Shown: positions 23,266 through 35,923 of the stretch, in pieces
Position numbering within the stretch: the stretch's first letter is position 1
How the letters are laid out: each line of letters begins with the position of its first letter
NCBI GenBank assembly: GCA_030512295.1
Contig: JAULSR010000001.1
Location: 2,689,001 to 2,753,000, forward strand
Direction: 5' to 3'
Origin: Bombardia bombarda
Taxonomy: Eukaryota > Ascomycota > Sordariomycetes > Sordariales > Lasiosphaeriaceae
DNA length: 64,000 nt
The notes under the pieces: generated by a model
The model's database searches: none
The model's input: only the letters and a program-made list of their open reading frames with translations
What the model was told of the DNA's origin: nothing
Made by a program: the position numbers and the translations under genes

Positions 23266-24193
23266 ATGCAACTACTCAACGCCCTCCTACCGCTGCTGGG
23301 CGCACTGCCCTTCGCCTTTGCAACGTCGCCATTGGCATCAGTGACGCTCCGCATCCCCGCGACGCACCACCTCCCGAACCCCTTCGCCCTCTCGCCCGCG
23401 ACCCACGCCACGCTCTCGACCTTTGGCAAGAGCCAGGCGGCGCCGCTGTCGACTACCAACACATTTGTCTTCCACAACGTCACGCCCGGGTCGTACCTGG
23501 TTGACGTCCACTGCACGACGCACGCCTTTGCGCCGCTGCGCCTCGACGTGGCGGCGCCGTCCGTCGACGATCCGGCGGCGGCCAAGAAGAAGAAGAGCCT
23601 GGCGCTGAAGGCATGGGAGACGTACCGCGGCAACGAATGGGACAACAAGGGCGAGGCGGTCCCGCTGCTCGAGGGCGGCGTCTTTGAGGTGCGCCTGCTG
23701 GGCACCAAGGGCTACTTTATGGAGCGGAGCAAGTGTATGTTGTTTGCATACCTGCACACCATCAAGATAAGAAGCAATAGTGAACTAATATGAGATTCAC
23801 AGTCAACGTCTTCAGCATCCTCAAGAACCCCATGATCCTCCTGGGTCTAGTCAGCATGGCCATCTTCCTCGGGATGCCGTATCTCGTCGATAACAGTAAG
23901 CATCATCCGTCTTTTCATCACAATGACGATATCTAACATCGCCCCCAACAACAGTGGATCCCGAGATGCGCGCCGAGTGGGACGAGCGCCAAAAGAGCAA
24001 CCCGATGAACGGCATCATGGGCGCCGCCACCGGCCAGCCCAGCAGCGGCAACCCCGTCGCCAACTTTGACATGGCTGCCTTCCTGGCTGGTTCATCATCT
24101 AAGAAGGATGACACTGCAGGAGCTTCCGCTATTGCTGCCGCGCTAGCATCGTCAGATTCGGGCAACAAGAACAACAATAAGAAAAGGAGGTAA
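23266..24193 (+). CDS. EMC7: ER membrane protein complex subunit 7
   Basis: Subunit of the ER membrane protein complex, which inserts tail-anchored and multipass proteins; the budding yeast counterpart is Sop4. Exons: 23266-23734, 23803-23895, 23955-24193, giving about 266 aa. Residues 1-19 form a signal peptide ending FAFA. A lumenal beta-sandwich follows, with NTFVFHNVTPGSYLVDVHC and a region up to GYFMERSKFNVFSILKNP that is diagnostic of the family. One transmembrane helix, MILLGLVSMAIFLGMPYLV, precedes a cytosolic tail with MDPEMRAEW and a Lys/Asn-rich end. A Lys-rich patch AAKKKKS interrupts the lumenal part. Start chosen because it gives the signal peptide directly; an upstream in-frame extension lacks one. 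Confidence 0.88.
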
Positions 24194-26178
24194 ACAAGTC
24201 TCGCTATCCGCAAATACGAGTAGAAGAGTAGACATCTGTCTGTCTGTCTGTCTAGTATACGAGTATATTACATGTCTGGTTGACTAAATTTGGATGGATG
24301 GGAAAAGATAGTTATCGACAGTTGTTAAAAGATGAGTATTTGAGCCTCGTTGGTGTGGGGACGTGCCCAGTGCCTAGTCACTTCCACGACACCCGCCCAA
24401 GCCATCACATTGGAGAAGTGTGGGTGTGGTATATGTGTAACATGGAAGCAAGGGAGTTTCGATAACTCGACGGATGACAACTCGATCCATGGTCATGGGT
24501 AGGTGGTATATGTGGTACGAGTATCAGTCGCGGACTAAGGCTGCTAAGAAAGGGGTGGAAAGGGGAATGAATCCAAAAACACCAAGCGTGTCGGAGCTGA
24601 CTCGTTTTTTGTCTACCTAGACTTGGATAGTGCCGAGGGGCTGAATGAGGAGAGGCTTTGTGGTTATCGTTCGTGCGTCGTTGACTGCGGCGGACTGCTC
24701 ATACTATAATATCTCTTGCGTCTTTCTGCACCCACCCCCTTTGGTTCCTCAGCAGTCTTCTGAATTGGTGAGTGGGAAGGTTTCCATGGAAATCAATCTA
24801 TCACAGTATACCTGCGACTGCCAAGACTACTAAAAGTTAGATTCAAATGCTGCATATGGCAGAAAATGGGGCAGCCTGTTTCGAGTCCTCTTCATGGCTC
24901 GATTGTCACACTGCTATTTGTCGTGATCTGCTTGTAATACATAGGTTTCGAAATCAGGCGTTTCGTTTCACATGGGAAAAAGAAAGATGATCGACTCTCA
25001 GATCCTCGGTTCTTTTGCGTCATTCTGCCAAAAATGGCCAATCAATTCTTTCGGCCTCTTGAGATGGAAAGATAACTTCGTATGACCTTGAGGACCCAGA
25101 CCAACCAGTTGTTGTGCTACAGTGGGAGATGTGTCCCTTGATTAGGCCATCCCAAGTGCCCGTAGGTCCGTCCGTCCCTTGCAGTTTGGCGTTTGGCAGC
25201 AGGCCTGCCGCCCTGGCTTGGCCTGGCTGTTTACATGCACGCCCCAATACAGGCACGACAGCCACAAGATCGATTGACGGTGCAAAGAACAAATGGGTCT
25301 AATGATGAATTGACAGCAGGCCATTGGCTGGTCGAGCTGGCTCACCAGCCAGCTGGTTAGACGCGCGCTGAGACCACACCCACCCGGTCGTGCCTTCCAC
25401 TCGGGCTCTTCCTGGTCGGTAGCCCCTGGTGCCTGGCTCCCTGCACACCCCTCCCCCCATGTCACGCATCCATGTCCCATGTTCTCCCAATCCATGTGCC
25501 ATTCCCATGCCGCCATGCAACTCGGGCACCCCCAATGAGCCTCTACGCTAACCCCTATCTTAGGCGTTTTGCTACCCGACCCGACAACAGAAACATGGAT
25601 TGTGCCGTGAAGAGGATAGTCTCGTAGCTTTGACGGCACCTCACCCGGGCTCTGGTGCGCTCGCTGCAAAGGAAAATTTTGATTGAGACGACGTCTGTTC
25701 TCGCCAGCAGCTGTCAGTCGAGAACAAGATCCCGCGACAACCAAACGCCAAACGCCGCCCGCCGTCGCCTCGCCCTTGTCCTCCTCGTCCCTCGCCTCCG
25801 TGCCCGTCCCGTCTCCGTCTCCGTCTCGCCGCCTCCCCAAATTTGCCCATTGTTTGGTTGCTCTTGGGGTTATTCACCGCTCCCCGTCACCTCATCCCGC
25901 CCGTTGCCCGTTGCCCCGGCCCCGTCATGAGCTCGCCTCCCGCCCGATCCCAATTGTCACGCCACCGCCAATTAGTTTGAACACACGACATCTTCCGCTT
26001 GTTCCCTCCTTGATCGAGCCCAGGCGAGCTCTTGCGAGTCCTTGTGACAACGGCGACTGGCCCGCCCTCGGCTTCACGGGCGTAGGCGAGACAGCAGCCA
26101 AGCAGACAGCAGCCAAGCCCATCTACGAGCCGCCGCCCGCGTCCCGATCGAAGCCCCAAGCCCAGCCCAGCCCCGGCC
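24194..26178. other. Intergenic, EMC7 to SOG2, no gene seen
   Basis: About 2 kb between two plus-strand genes. A (CTGT)n microsatellite lies at 24236-24253. The stretch 25640-26178 is strongly pyrimidine- and CCG-rich and probably holds a long SOG2 leader. Open frames overlapping it, for example 25683-26450, run into the SOG2 first exon in a different frame and look like composition effects. Confidence 0.55.
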
Positions 26179-29100
26179 ATGGAGCAGCCACGAGGGCTAC
26201 CCGAGAATCCCGCCCACAGCCGCCGCAATGGCTCCATCGGTGTACCTATGGGCACTCCTCCTCCGCCCGCCCCTGCCATCCGGGACAAGATGTCCAACTC
26301 GAGCCTCTCGACATTTGCGCCCCCGACGTCCTTCCAGGTCATCAACCTCGCCAGAGAGGCGGTACGGACGGCGAGAGAACGCGAGGCACAGGCCGCCGAG
26401 GCCAACGGGATGAGCAGCACAGTCAAGACCGGGCTCACCATCGATCTTAGTAGGAAGAAGATACGAGACTTGCCAGATGAGATTGTCGACATACTCAAGG
26501 ACGAATTAGAGCGGTAGGGACATTTCCGCGCCTTTTAGGCGAGAGCCTAGCTCCTTGTTGCTGTTTACTAATGATGGGGATCCTCGACCAAATATAGACT
26601 TGCCCTGTCACACAACTCTCTGGAAAGTCTCCCAGCTAGGATTGCCGAATGGACCTCACTCCGCTACCTCAACGTCCGGCATAACAAGATGAAGGAGTTT
26701 CCCTTGGCGGTAAATCCTCCCCAAGTCCTGGAATAATATGATCGAAGCCTAATAGTGTTGTGCTTCTTCTAGCTCTGCGGACTGAAATCGCTCGAGATAC
26801 TGGACCTCGGCCGAAATATGCTTCAAGTCCTTCCTCCAGAAATAATCAAACTGTCGTCACTCAAGGTACTTTCGCTACCCAAGAATAGGATATCTAGGTT
26901 ACCACTCTGTCTTGCGGACATGCCGTCGCTGCATGTCATCAAGCTTGAAGGAAACCCGCTAGTTTTCCCACCGATCGAGGTAACACAGCTGCCGGCTACA
27001 AACGGCGAAGAAAACGATGTGAAATTAGTGTACCGAACGCAACACATCAAAAAGTTCCTGAAACAACATGCCAGCAGCAACAACATCATTAATGGCCGTA
27101 CTGACCCCGACCCCCCGGGGACCGGTGAAGACTCAGCTGAAGGCATCGAAACTCCGCGGCCCACGATCAAGCGAGCCTTTAGTGGCAGGTTTCCTATCAA
27201 AGTGAACGGGAGTGATATGCCTGATCTTCGATCACCAGCCCTTTCTCGGCCTCCGCCGATCCCAACACGATCTCACTATCGCGGTCTTTCGCAGCAAAAC
27301 ACCACGCAGCGTAGGCCGGGCGTCATGCCGCTCACCATTGGCAATCCCAACGAGCGCGTTCGCAGCAATTCGGAAACAACCATACAGACCTCAAGTCGAG
27401 AAAGATCAGAAAGCAGATCCCGTCGCATGGGAATTGTTTCCAAGAAACCGGAACTGAGCACGCTCGACGAAACAGAGGTCAACAATCGCTTCAGCCACTA
27501 CCGCGGCCTCAGTCACGGGTCGGCAATGCAGGGCAACGGGGCCACGATCATTGTTAAGAGTCCACCGCTTACAAGTCCTTCAGACTCCCTGCATCGACCT
27601 GTCTACGTCAGAAGACTTTCGATTCTTCCCGAAAGGAGACGCGAGTCCAAGGTCTTTGACCCCGTTTTAGAAGCTGCCAAGGGCATTCTGTACTCTGTCT
27701 TTCAGATCCATCCGATGATCCAAATGCTCATGAGCCTGGCCGGCGACGGCACGGACAAGCGGACAAGCCTCGAACTGGTATTTTATAACACTAATATCCA
27801 CGTCGAACAACTGGAACTAGAGATTCAGAAGCATGATGTGGTAACAGCAGATGGCGGATTTGGCCCGAGAGAAAACGAGAACGTGCAGAGAGCTTGTATC
27901 ACCCTCGTCAGCGCCTACAACCATGTGTGTTCGCTTTTGATAAGCAACCTAGACCTTTTCCTTGACAACGGCGACCCACGGTACATTCGCACCCTGTTGA
28001 CGCAGCTCTACAACAGCATCATGGAGCTGCGCGTCACTTGCACCCAGGCGTCTTCTGAGAGCAGCTTCCGCAGCAATCAGTATCGTCCTGACATTACAGA
28101 TAATAACACACTACGGCCACACTCGCACTCGCGCGAAAACTCGGCCACACCCACATTTGATCGCCCCCTTATAACGGGAAGGCCTCGAAACGGCACTTTT
28201 GTATATACACCCAGCAGTTTGCGCGTGACGACTGACGTTCCCATGGCATACATCAGCGGCACCGGCCGGACGGCAACAATCAGTGCCGCCACGCCACGAT
28301 CGGGAGAATCATTCACATCGACCAGCACGTCGGGGGCGCGGGCGCTGAACGGCGATTTCAACGACGAGGACCGTGCGTTCGAGAAGATATTTCTCTCGCT
28401 GCAGAAGTCTGGAGACATGGTGATGCGCATCCTGCCGATCCTCAACACACAGTTCAACACGTCGATGCGGGACGCCAAGGCGCAGCGGGCGTCGGAGCAC
28501 GTGCTGCAGTCGTGGAGAACGCTGATTCACAAGTGCAGCCTGGCGATCCAGCAGACGGAACGGCTGAAGGAGAAGCTCTCGTCCATCAAGCTTAAGGAGC
28601 CTGGGATCCGGACGCAGGGCTCCTTCTGGGCGCTCTGCGGCAGCTTCGTCGACACGTGGTACATGTTTGCTAAGAGGACATCGCTGTACCAGAACGACCT
28701 CCAGCTGCCGACAGACACAAAGGTCAGGCTGCGGCCGATCCATCACTCCATGAAGGAGATGTGGGACCTGGTGCTCGCGTCGCCGTGGTCGTTTCACGCC
28801 AGGCATTACACGTCGGGCGGCAACAGCAGTAGTATTGGTGGCGGCGGTGGTCATGGTGGTGGCCTGGCGAGCCCCTACTACGGCGGCGGCGGCGGCGGCG
28901 GCAATTGGCAAGTGAGCACGCCGCTGCCCATGACGCCGCAGAGCGCGGCGCTGGGGCCGGCAGTGCAGGCGACGGTGCCGTCGACGCCGCAGAGCGCGTC
29001 GTTTGCGCACGCGTTTAGCGGGAACGTGTTTGAGCGCGCAGACACGCTGCTCTCGTCCATGAGCGGGGGCATGTACAACATGGGCCACCGCAGCGGGACC

Positions 29101-29349
29101 ATGAACTCGACGTCGACGGCGAGCTTGAACTCGATCAGCACGCTGTCATCGCATGATGGTAGCGCGATTATGACGCCGTCGTCGTCGACGGCGTCGGCGT
29201 CGGCGATGATGATTGGTGGTGGGCCAGGGGCTGGAGGGGGAGGGGGAGGGGGAGGAGGAGGAGGAGGAGGAGGAGGAGGAGGAGGGGGGGGCCCGTTGCC
29301 GTTGCCGTTGAGGCTGAATGGGGGGAGCAGCAAAGTGGGGGGCTTTTAG
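26179..29349 (+). CDS. SOG2: Leucine-rich repeat protein of the RAM network (SOG2)
   Basis: Scaffold of the RAM/MOR (NDR kinase Cbk1-type) pathway, which controls polarised growth and cell separation. Exons: 26179-26513, 26598-26709, 26773-29349, giving about 1007 aa. An N-terminal disordered stretch is followed by about five leucine-rich repeats, for instance LALSHNSLESLPARIAEW, YLNVRHNKMKEFPLALCGL, ILDLGRNMLQVLPPEII and VLSLPKNRISRLPLCLADMP. Next comes a Ser/Arg-rich linker with HYRGLS repeated twice (possible NDR-kinase target sites; inference), then the large conserved RAM-signalling domain starting near FDPVLEAAKGILYSVFQIHP. The C-terminus is low-complexity, ending with about 20 consecutive glycines encoded by a GGA/GGG tract. 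Domain order matches fungal Sog2 proteins. Confidence 0.85.
29233..29291 (+). repeat. GGA/GGG homopurine tract coding poly-glycine
   Basis: A run made only of G and A on the plus strand inside the last exon of the SOG2-like gene. It codes an unbroken glycine block because any GGN is glycine. It is prone to length change in multiples of three and to assembly error. Confidence 0.85.
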
Positions 29350-29714
29350 GTGATGGCTTATTTGGTTTTGTTGTTGTGTTGTGAGAGAAAGAGGGGTGTT
29401 GTGGGTTGGAGTGTTGGTGTATGGGTAAGGGTAAGGGTAAGATAAGAATAAGGATGAGGATGAGAATGATGAGGATGAGCGGAGGGGTTGGCGGCTTGGT
29501 TTAGCAATGATGATGGATAGGGGCTGGGATAAGGTGTTGTTATTGCTAATGTTGATATTATTATAATTACTATTATTTTTATCGATACTATTTAATTTTG
29601 TTTATATGCTGCGTGTGTTTTGTCGCTGTGGCTGTTGTTGGTCGTGGTTTGTTTGTTGTTGATTGGTCAGGAGACAACTTTCCACCATAACCACCGCAGA
29701 CAACCCATCCTTTT

Positions 29715-29833
29715 ACATACGGCCATAGATAGTGGAAAACTCGGCATCCCGTCCGCTCTGCCCTAGATAAGCCACTAATCGCCAGACTAGTAGTTGGGTC
29801 GGTGACGACCAGCGAATCCCTGGTGCTGTATGT
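29715..29833 (+). rRNA. 5S ribosomal RNA
   Basis: A 119-nt sequence with the fungal 5S landmarks: ACATACGGCC at the start, CATCCCGTCCGCTC, GATAAGCCAC (internal control region A box), TAGTAGTTGGGTCGGTGACG and CAGCGAATCCCTGGTGCTG, ending TGTATGT. The two ends pair over nine bases (helix I). A T-rich string beginning at 29835 can serve as Pol III terminator. 5S genes scattered singly among protein genes, rather than in tandem arrays, are known from Neurospora and relatives. Several positions differ from the Neurospora alpha sequence as I recall it, so this may be one of several 5S variants. Confidence 0.92.
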
Positions 29834-30877
29834 GTTCTTTTTTGTTCATTTGGCTTCTTTTTGTCTGGGCTGAAGGTGTCCGTGACTACCTATGCGTGTA
29901 ACTTCTATGTTGGACATTGTTGGTAGATATGATGATAAGGGGGTGGAATAGTAAGTTTCGCAGCCAACGGCCAGAATCCTATACAACCACATTGCTGCCA
30001 GTGTCTTGCACTATACGGGATGTGTGGCATCTGGTAAGCTTTTGATATAGGTAATCAAGAAATCCAGACGGATCCGTACCCGACAATCGGGAAAGAGCAG
30101 CATTTACTCTAACCCAGAAGTCGCCTCGTCCATGGCTTCCAGAGTGACCAAGCCGATAGCTAGTCAGTGATAAGAACCTTTGGGGAGTCCGGCAACAACG
30201 ATATCCGGCCCAGCTGTAGTTGACAAAGCTCGCTTCGAACTTGCCTGATTTTAGAAATCTGTTTCAGCTCTAGTGGTTAAAATCCAGGGTTAGGGTCATG
30301 ATATGGTCGACAGACAACGGAGACCCACACTCGGCAGGTGGCGCCCACCTAACAGCGGAGCCGGCCGACGACCCACTCAAGCTGGAGCTCCCTGTCCTCC
30401 ATTGCTTGTTCCCGTTTGGCTTGTCAGTGGGGGGTTGCTCACTACCCCACCTTGGCTTACAGCCCGATAAGATGCCACCTACCGCGGGCTGCTCCTTCTA
30501 CAATGAAAGATGTCAAACGCAATCATGGTGATTTGCCAGTTCTTGAACTGGGCTTCATGGCTTGCAGCAGCTATTAGACTTCTAGATTAAGCGAGGTATT
30601 TTCAACCATCCATGTCTATTTGCACTTCAGTACTGGTTATGCACACCTCAATCATTTCGTACACAAATCAGTCAGTCACGGCTGTCAGCGGCAGCGAAGG
30701 ATGCCTTGCCCACCGAGTTACCTGAGGGGGTTTAGCAAGACACAAGACGCGGATAGGCTAAGCCCATTGGACGTTTTGTCCTTATTGCCACCTCGACCTC
30801 TGACTGCTTTCATCTCTCTCTCACGCGGCCCAGGCCTACTGCTAGACTACTAGGACATGGAGATTGGTAGCGCTTGC

Positions 30878-30883
30878 TGATAA
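30878..30883 (+). promoter_or_regulatory. GATA sites upstream of xanthine dehydrogenase
   Basis: TGATAA at 30878-30883 lies 188 bp before the start codon. Further HGATAR matches are CGATAG at 30154-30159, TGATAA at 30168-30173 and CGATAA at 30475-30480. Purine-catabolic genes in fungi are activated by the nitrogen GATA factor AreA/NIT2. I did not find the palindromic TCGG-N6-CCGA site of the purine activator UaY. Confidence 0.35.
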
Positions 30884-31070
30884 CGGCGAATAATTGACCT
30901 AATGCAGCTACATACATTACATACTCTACTGCTACCCTCCCTATAACTTCTGGAGCGAATACCCTACATCATCTACATTCTTTGCGTTGCTTTGGCTCCT
31001 TCTTCTGATTCTTCTGTGGCATGATCGAGTGAGAAGGCATCTACGGTATCGTAGGTACCTAGTTGTTGTC

Positions 31071-34000
31071 ATGGCCCCTCACGCCGTCACCAGCTCGTCG
31101 CCGGAGCTTGACCCCGCACCGAACGGCTCTCTGACCACGACCTTTGACGACACTCTCCGTTTCTACCTCAACGGCACCCGTGTCGTCCTGGACGAGATCG
31201 ACCCCGAGATCACACTGCTTGAATACCTCCGCGGCATTGGCCTGACGGGCACCAAGCTGTGTGTTTCCCCCTTTACTTGTCACAACCACTTCACCTAGGC
31301 GTATCACATATCCATGCCCTACTTACTTCAATCTTCTAACACCCAACTGCCAGGGGATGTGGCGAAGGAGGGTGCGGTGCCTGCACCGTCGTCGTCTCGC
31401 AGTACAACCCAACCACCAAGGAAATCTACCACGCCAGCGTGAACGCCTGCCTCGCCCCGCTGGCATCTCTCGATGGCAAGCATGTCATCACGGTTGAGGG
31501 CATCGGCAACGTCAAGAAGCCACATCCGGCTCAGGAGCGCATAGCAAAGAGCCACGGCTCACAGTGTGGCTTTTGCACCCCCGGCATTGTCATGAGCCTG
31601 TATGCCCTCTTGCGCAACAACCAGAGCCCGACCGAGCATGACGTTGAGGAGGCCTTTGACGGGAACCTGTGCCGCTGCACCGGTTACCGCCCCATCCTAG
31701 ATGCCGCCCAGACCTTTAGCGTGAAGCCGTCGCCTCAGTCTGCCTGTGGTAACAGCAAGGAAAATGGAGGTGCCGGCTGTTGCATGGACAATGGCGGCAG
31801 CGGGGGATGTGGTGGTGGTGGCGCCAAGCTAGACAGTGACCAGCCCATCAAGAGATTCACACCGCCGGGCTTCATCGAGTATAACCCCGACACTGAGCTC
31901 ATTTTCCCTCCTTCGCTAAAGAAGCATGACTTCAAGCCCCTGGCGTTTGGGAACAAGCGCAAGACGTGGTACCGCCCGGTAACGCTCGAGCAGCTGCTGG
32001 AGATCAAGAGTGCGTATCCGAACGCAAAAATTATCGGCGGCAGCACCGAGACGCAGATCGAGATCAAGTTCAAGGCACTTCAGTACCCCATCTCTGTCTT
32101 CGTCGGCGACATCCCCGAGCTAAGACAGTACACGTTCAAGGAGGATCATCTCGAGATTGGCGGCAACATCATCCTGACCGATTTGGAAAACGTCTGCCAG
32201 GAGGCCATTAAACATTATGGAGAAGCCCGTGGACAGATCTTCCACGCTATCCACAAACAGCTCAAGTACTTTGCAGGAAGGCAGATCAGAAACGTCGGCA
32301 CACCAGCAGGGAACCTGGTTACTGCTTCTCCCATCTCGGACCTGAACCCAGTGTTCCTGGCCTCGGACGCTGTCTTGGTGGCAAAGGCCCTTGGAAAGGA
32401 GATCGAGATCCCTATGGCAGATTTCTTCACACGCTATCGCCGTACAGCACTTCCTGCGGATGCCATCCTTGCCTCCATCCGTATTCCGACTACGCAGCAG
32501 AAGAACGAGTTCTTCCGAGCCTACAAGCAGGCAAAGAGGAAAGACGACGATATCGCCATTGTGACAGCAGCTCTGAAAATCCGGCTAAGCGACGTCGGAG
32601 TCATTCAGGACTGCAACCTCGTGTACGGCGGACTGGCCCCCATGACGGTGGCGGCCAAGAAGGCAAATGCATATCTCACCGGCAAGAAGTTTGCCGAGTT
32701 GGAGACGCTCGAGGGGGCCATGAATGCGCTGGAGCAGGACTTTGATCTGCAGTTCGGCGTGCCTGGTGGCATGGCGTCGTACAGGAAGTCTTTGGCATTG
32801 AGCTTCTTCTATAGGTTCTACCACGAGATCATGCTCGAACTGGGAAGCGATTCGGGCAATGTAGACAAGGAAGCTGTGTCTGAACTGGAGAGAGAACTCT
32901 CCACCGGCTTTGAAGACAAGGAAGCCGCAGCCGCTTATGTGCAAGAGACGGTCGGAAAGTCAAACCCCCACGTCGCGGCGATGAACCAGGTGACCGGAGA
33001 GGCCCGCTACACCGATGACATCCCACCCCAGAAGAACGAGTTGTACGGCTGTTTGGTGCTTTCCACCAAGGCTCACGCCAAGCTTAAGTCGGTGGACTAC
33101 CTGGCCGCGCTGGAGATGCCTGGCGTGATCGACTACGTGGACAAGAATGATATGCCCAACCCGAAAGCCAATCGCTGGGGCGCCCCTCACTTCGAAGAGA
33201 TGTTCTTTGCGGAGGATATGATCTATACGACAGGACAGCCCATTGGGCTGATCCTCGCTACGTCTGCGACACGAGCAGCAGAGGCTGCTAGAGCCGTCAA
33301 GGTTGAGTACGAGGAGTTGCCCGCCATCTACACCATTGAGGAGGCTATTGAGAAAGACAGCTTCTTCAACTACTTCCGAGAAATCAAGAAGGGAGACCCC
33401 GAAGAGGCATTTAAGAACTCGGATTACACGTTCACTGGAGTGGCGAGGATGGGCGGACAAGAACATTTCTATCTGGAGACAAATGCCACTATCGCGATAC
33501 CGAAGCCCGAGGATGGAGAGATTGAGATATTCTCCAGCACCCAAAACCCCAACGAAGCGTGAGTAGCTCGTCAACATATCACTTTGATATGTTTAGCCTT
33601 ACTGACCTTTTCACAGGCAAGTTTATGCAGCTCAAGTCTGCAACGTTCAGGCCAACAAGGTTGTCGTGCGAGTCAAACGGATGGGCGGTGGCTTTGGCGG
33701 AAAGGAGTCGCGTTCGATACAGCTGAGCTCTATCCTCGCACTGGCGGCGCAAAAGACACGCCGGCCAGTGCGCTGCATGTTGACGCGCGAGGAAGACATG
33801 GTCACATCTGGACAGCGACATCCCTTCTTGGGCCGCTGGAAGGTAGGCGTCAACAAAGACGGCAAGATTCAGGCACTTGATCTCGACGTCTTCAATAATG
33901 CCGGGTGGAGTTGGGATCTCAGTGGTGCCGTCTGCGAGCGTGCCATGTCACACTCAGATGGCTGCTACCTGATTCCCAACATCCACGTACGCGGCCGTCT

Positions 34001-35342
34001 TTGTAAGACGAACACCATGTCGAACACGGCCTTCCGCGGGTTCGGCGGCCCGCAGGGCATGTTCATCGCCGAGTCGTACATGGAGGAGGTGGCCGACCGT
34101 CTTGGAATGCCGGTGGAGAAGTTTCGCGAAATCAACTTCTATAAGCCAGAGGAGCAGACTCACTTCAACCAGCCCCTGACGGACTGGCACGTTCCTCTCA
34201 TGTACAAGCAGGTCCAAGAAGAGACCCAGTACGATGCGCGGCGCGCGGCCATTACTAAGTTCAACGACGAGCACAAGTGGCGGAAACGTGGCCTCGCCCT
34301 CATCCCGACCAAGTTCGGCATTTCCTTCACGGCGCTGTGGTTCAACCAGGCGGGAGCTCTCGTGCACATCTACCACGACGGGTCCATCCTAGTGGCACAC
34401 GGCGGCACCGAGATGGGTCAGGGGCTGCACACCAAGATGACCATGATCGCGGCGCAGGCACTCCAAGTGCCGCTAGAGAGCGTACACATATCCGAGACGG
34501 CCACCAACACCGTAGCCAACTCGTCAGCAACAGCTGCATCAGCATCGTCGGACCTCAACGGCTATGCCATCTACAACGCGTGCGCGCAGCTCAACGAGCG
34601 GCTTGCACCATACCGCGCCAAGCTCGGCCCCGACGCCACCATGAAGGAGCTCGCGCACGCGGCCTACTTCGACCGCGTCAACCTGTCAGCCCAGGGCTTC
34701 TACAAGACGCCCGAGATCGGCTACACGTGGGGCGCCAACACGGGCAAGATGTTCTTCTACTTTACCCAGGGCGTCACGGCGGCCGAGGTGGAGGTGGACA
34801 CGCTCACGGGCACGTGGACGTGCGCGCGCGCCGACATCAAGATGGACGTCGGCCGCTCCATCAACCCGGCCATTGACTACGGCCAGATCCAGGGCGCCTT
34901 CGTGCAGGGCTTGGGACTGTTCACGATGGAGGAGAGCCTGTGGCTGCGCAACGGGCCCATGGCGGGCAACCTGTTCACGCGCGGGCCCGGCGCGTACAAG
35001 ATCCCCGGGTTCAGGGACATTCCGCAGGTGTTTAATGTCAGTCTGCTCAAGGACGTGGAGTGGAAGGACCTGAGGACGATACAGCGGAGCAGGGGCGTGG
35101 GCGAGCCGCCGCTGTTTATGGGTAGTGCTGTGTTCTTTGCGATCAGGGATGCGCTCAAGGCGGCGAGGAGGCAGTATGGGGTGGAGGCAAAGGTGGGGGT
35201 CGATGGGAAGGAGGATGGGTTGTTGAGGCTGGAGAGCCCGGCGACGCCGGAGAGGATCAGGTTGGCGTGTGTGGATCCGATTATGCAGCGGTCGAGGGTG
35301 GTGGCGAAGGAGGGGGAGAAGAGTTGGTTTATTGCGATTTGA
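31071..35342 (+). CDS. hxA: Xanthine dehydrogenase (purine hydroxylase I)
   Basis: Molybdenum-flavin enzyme oxidising hypoxanthine and xanthine to urate in purine catabolism. Exons: 31071-31258, 31354-33558, 33617-35342, giving about 1372 aa, the normal length. The N-terminal [2Fe-2S] domain has GCGEGGCGAC (C65, C70, C73). The second cluster domain has QCGFCTPG (C134, C137) and NLCRCTGYRP (C169, C171). A Cys/Gly-rich linker follows, then the FAD domain with PNAKIIGGSTETQIEIKF and RNVGTPAGNLVTASPISD. The molybdopterin domains carry GGQEHFYLET, the substrate Arg in AFRGFGGPQG (about R938) and the catalytic Glu in GVGEPPLFMG (about E1294). All catalytic residues are present, so the enzyme should be active. 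GATA motifs upstream fit nitrogen control. Confidence 0.95.
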
Positions 35343-35923
35343 TGATGTGTGATGATATTGGTTGGGTTGAGGGATGAATAAGGACTTTTTTTGGTTTATG
35401 TTTGTCATGGTAACTTTGGTTGGGAATGAAATAGTGTATGTCTTTTCGTTGTTTAGTTTGGGTACTACTACCATTACTAACCTCATCTTGCTTTGGTGAA
35501 GAATATGTATGGTGATATACGTGCTGATTGCCACAGTGTCGTCTCTGCTGAATTATGAGCTATCATGTTGGTCTGCTTGCGATAAGTGTATATGATGCCC
35601 CTTGCTGTGATGACCTGATGGGACCGAGGATTGGTTGATGGAAAGAGATATATTTTGAGCAGAGTTCGGGTTCTGCTAGAGACAAAGGAGGGATCGTGAG
35701 AGACGAATGACCAAGTCGATAGAAACCCGCCTGCTCATTGAATTGTCCTGGAAGAAGGGAGGAGGATGCAAACAGAAGCTTAACATTCATATACAAAGCA
35801 GTGACACTAGAGAATCTCCAAGCATTATCAGAAAGAGAACGGATGGATTGTTGGGGCCCAGTACTGGCATTGACTAGCAAAACACTTCAAAATAAATTCG
35901 AAAGGCAAATCGAAAATGAAAGC

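Larger units (their letters stand above)
29350..31070. other. Intergenic with 5S rRNA gene and XDH promoter
   Basis: The 1.7 kb hold the SOG2-like 3' side, a 5S rRNA gene at 29715-29833 and the upstream region of xanthine dehydrogenase. No protein-coding frame is supported. The 3' side around 29530-29600 is AT-rich. Confidence 0.6.

Noticed and set aside
28309..29088. 259-codon antisense frame in the SOG2-like gene
   Set aside because: Arg-rich shadow of the coding strand.
29423..29441. GGGTAAGGGTAAGGGTAAG resembling a telomere repeat
   Set aside because: The unit is GGGTAA, not the fungal TTAGGG, and there are only three copies in a 3' region.
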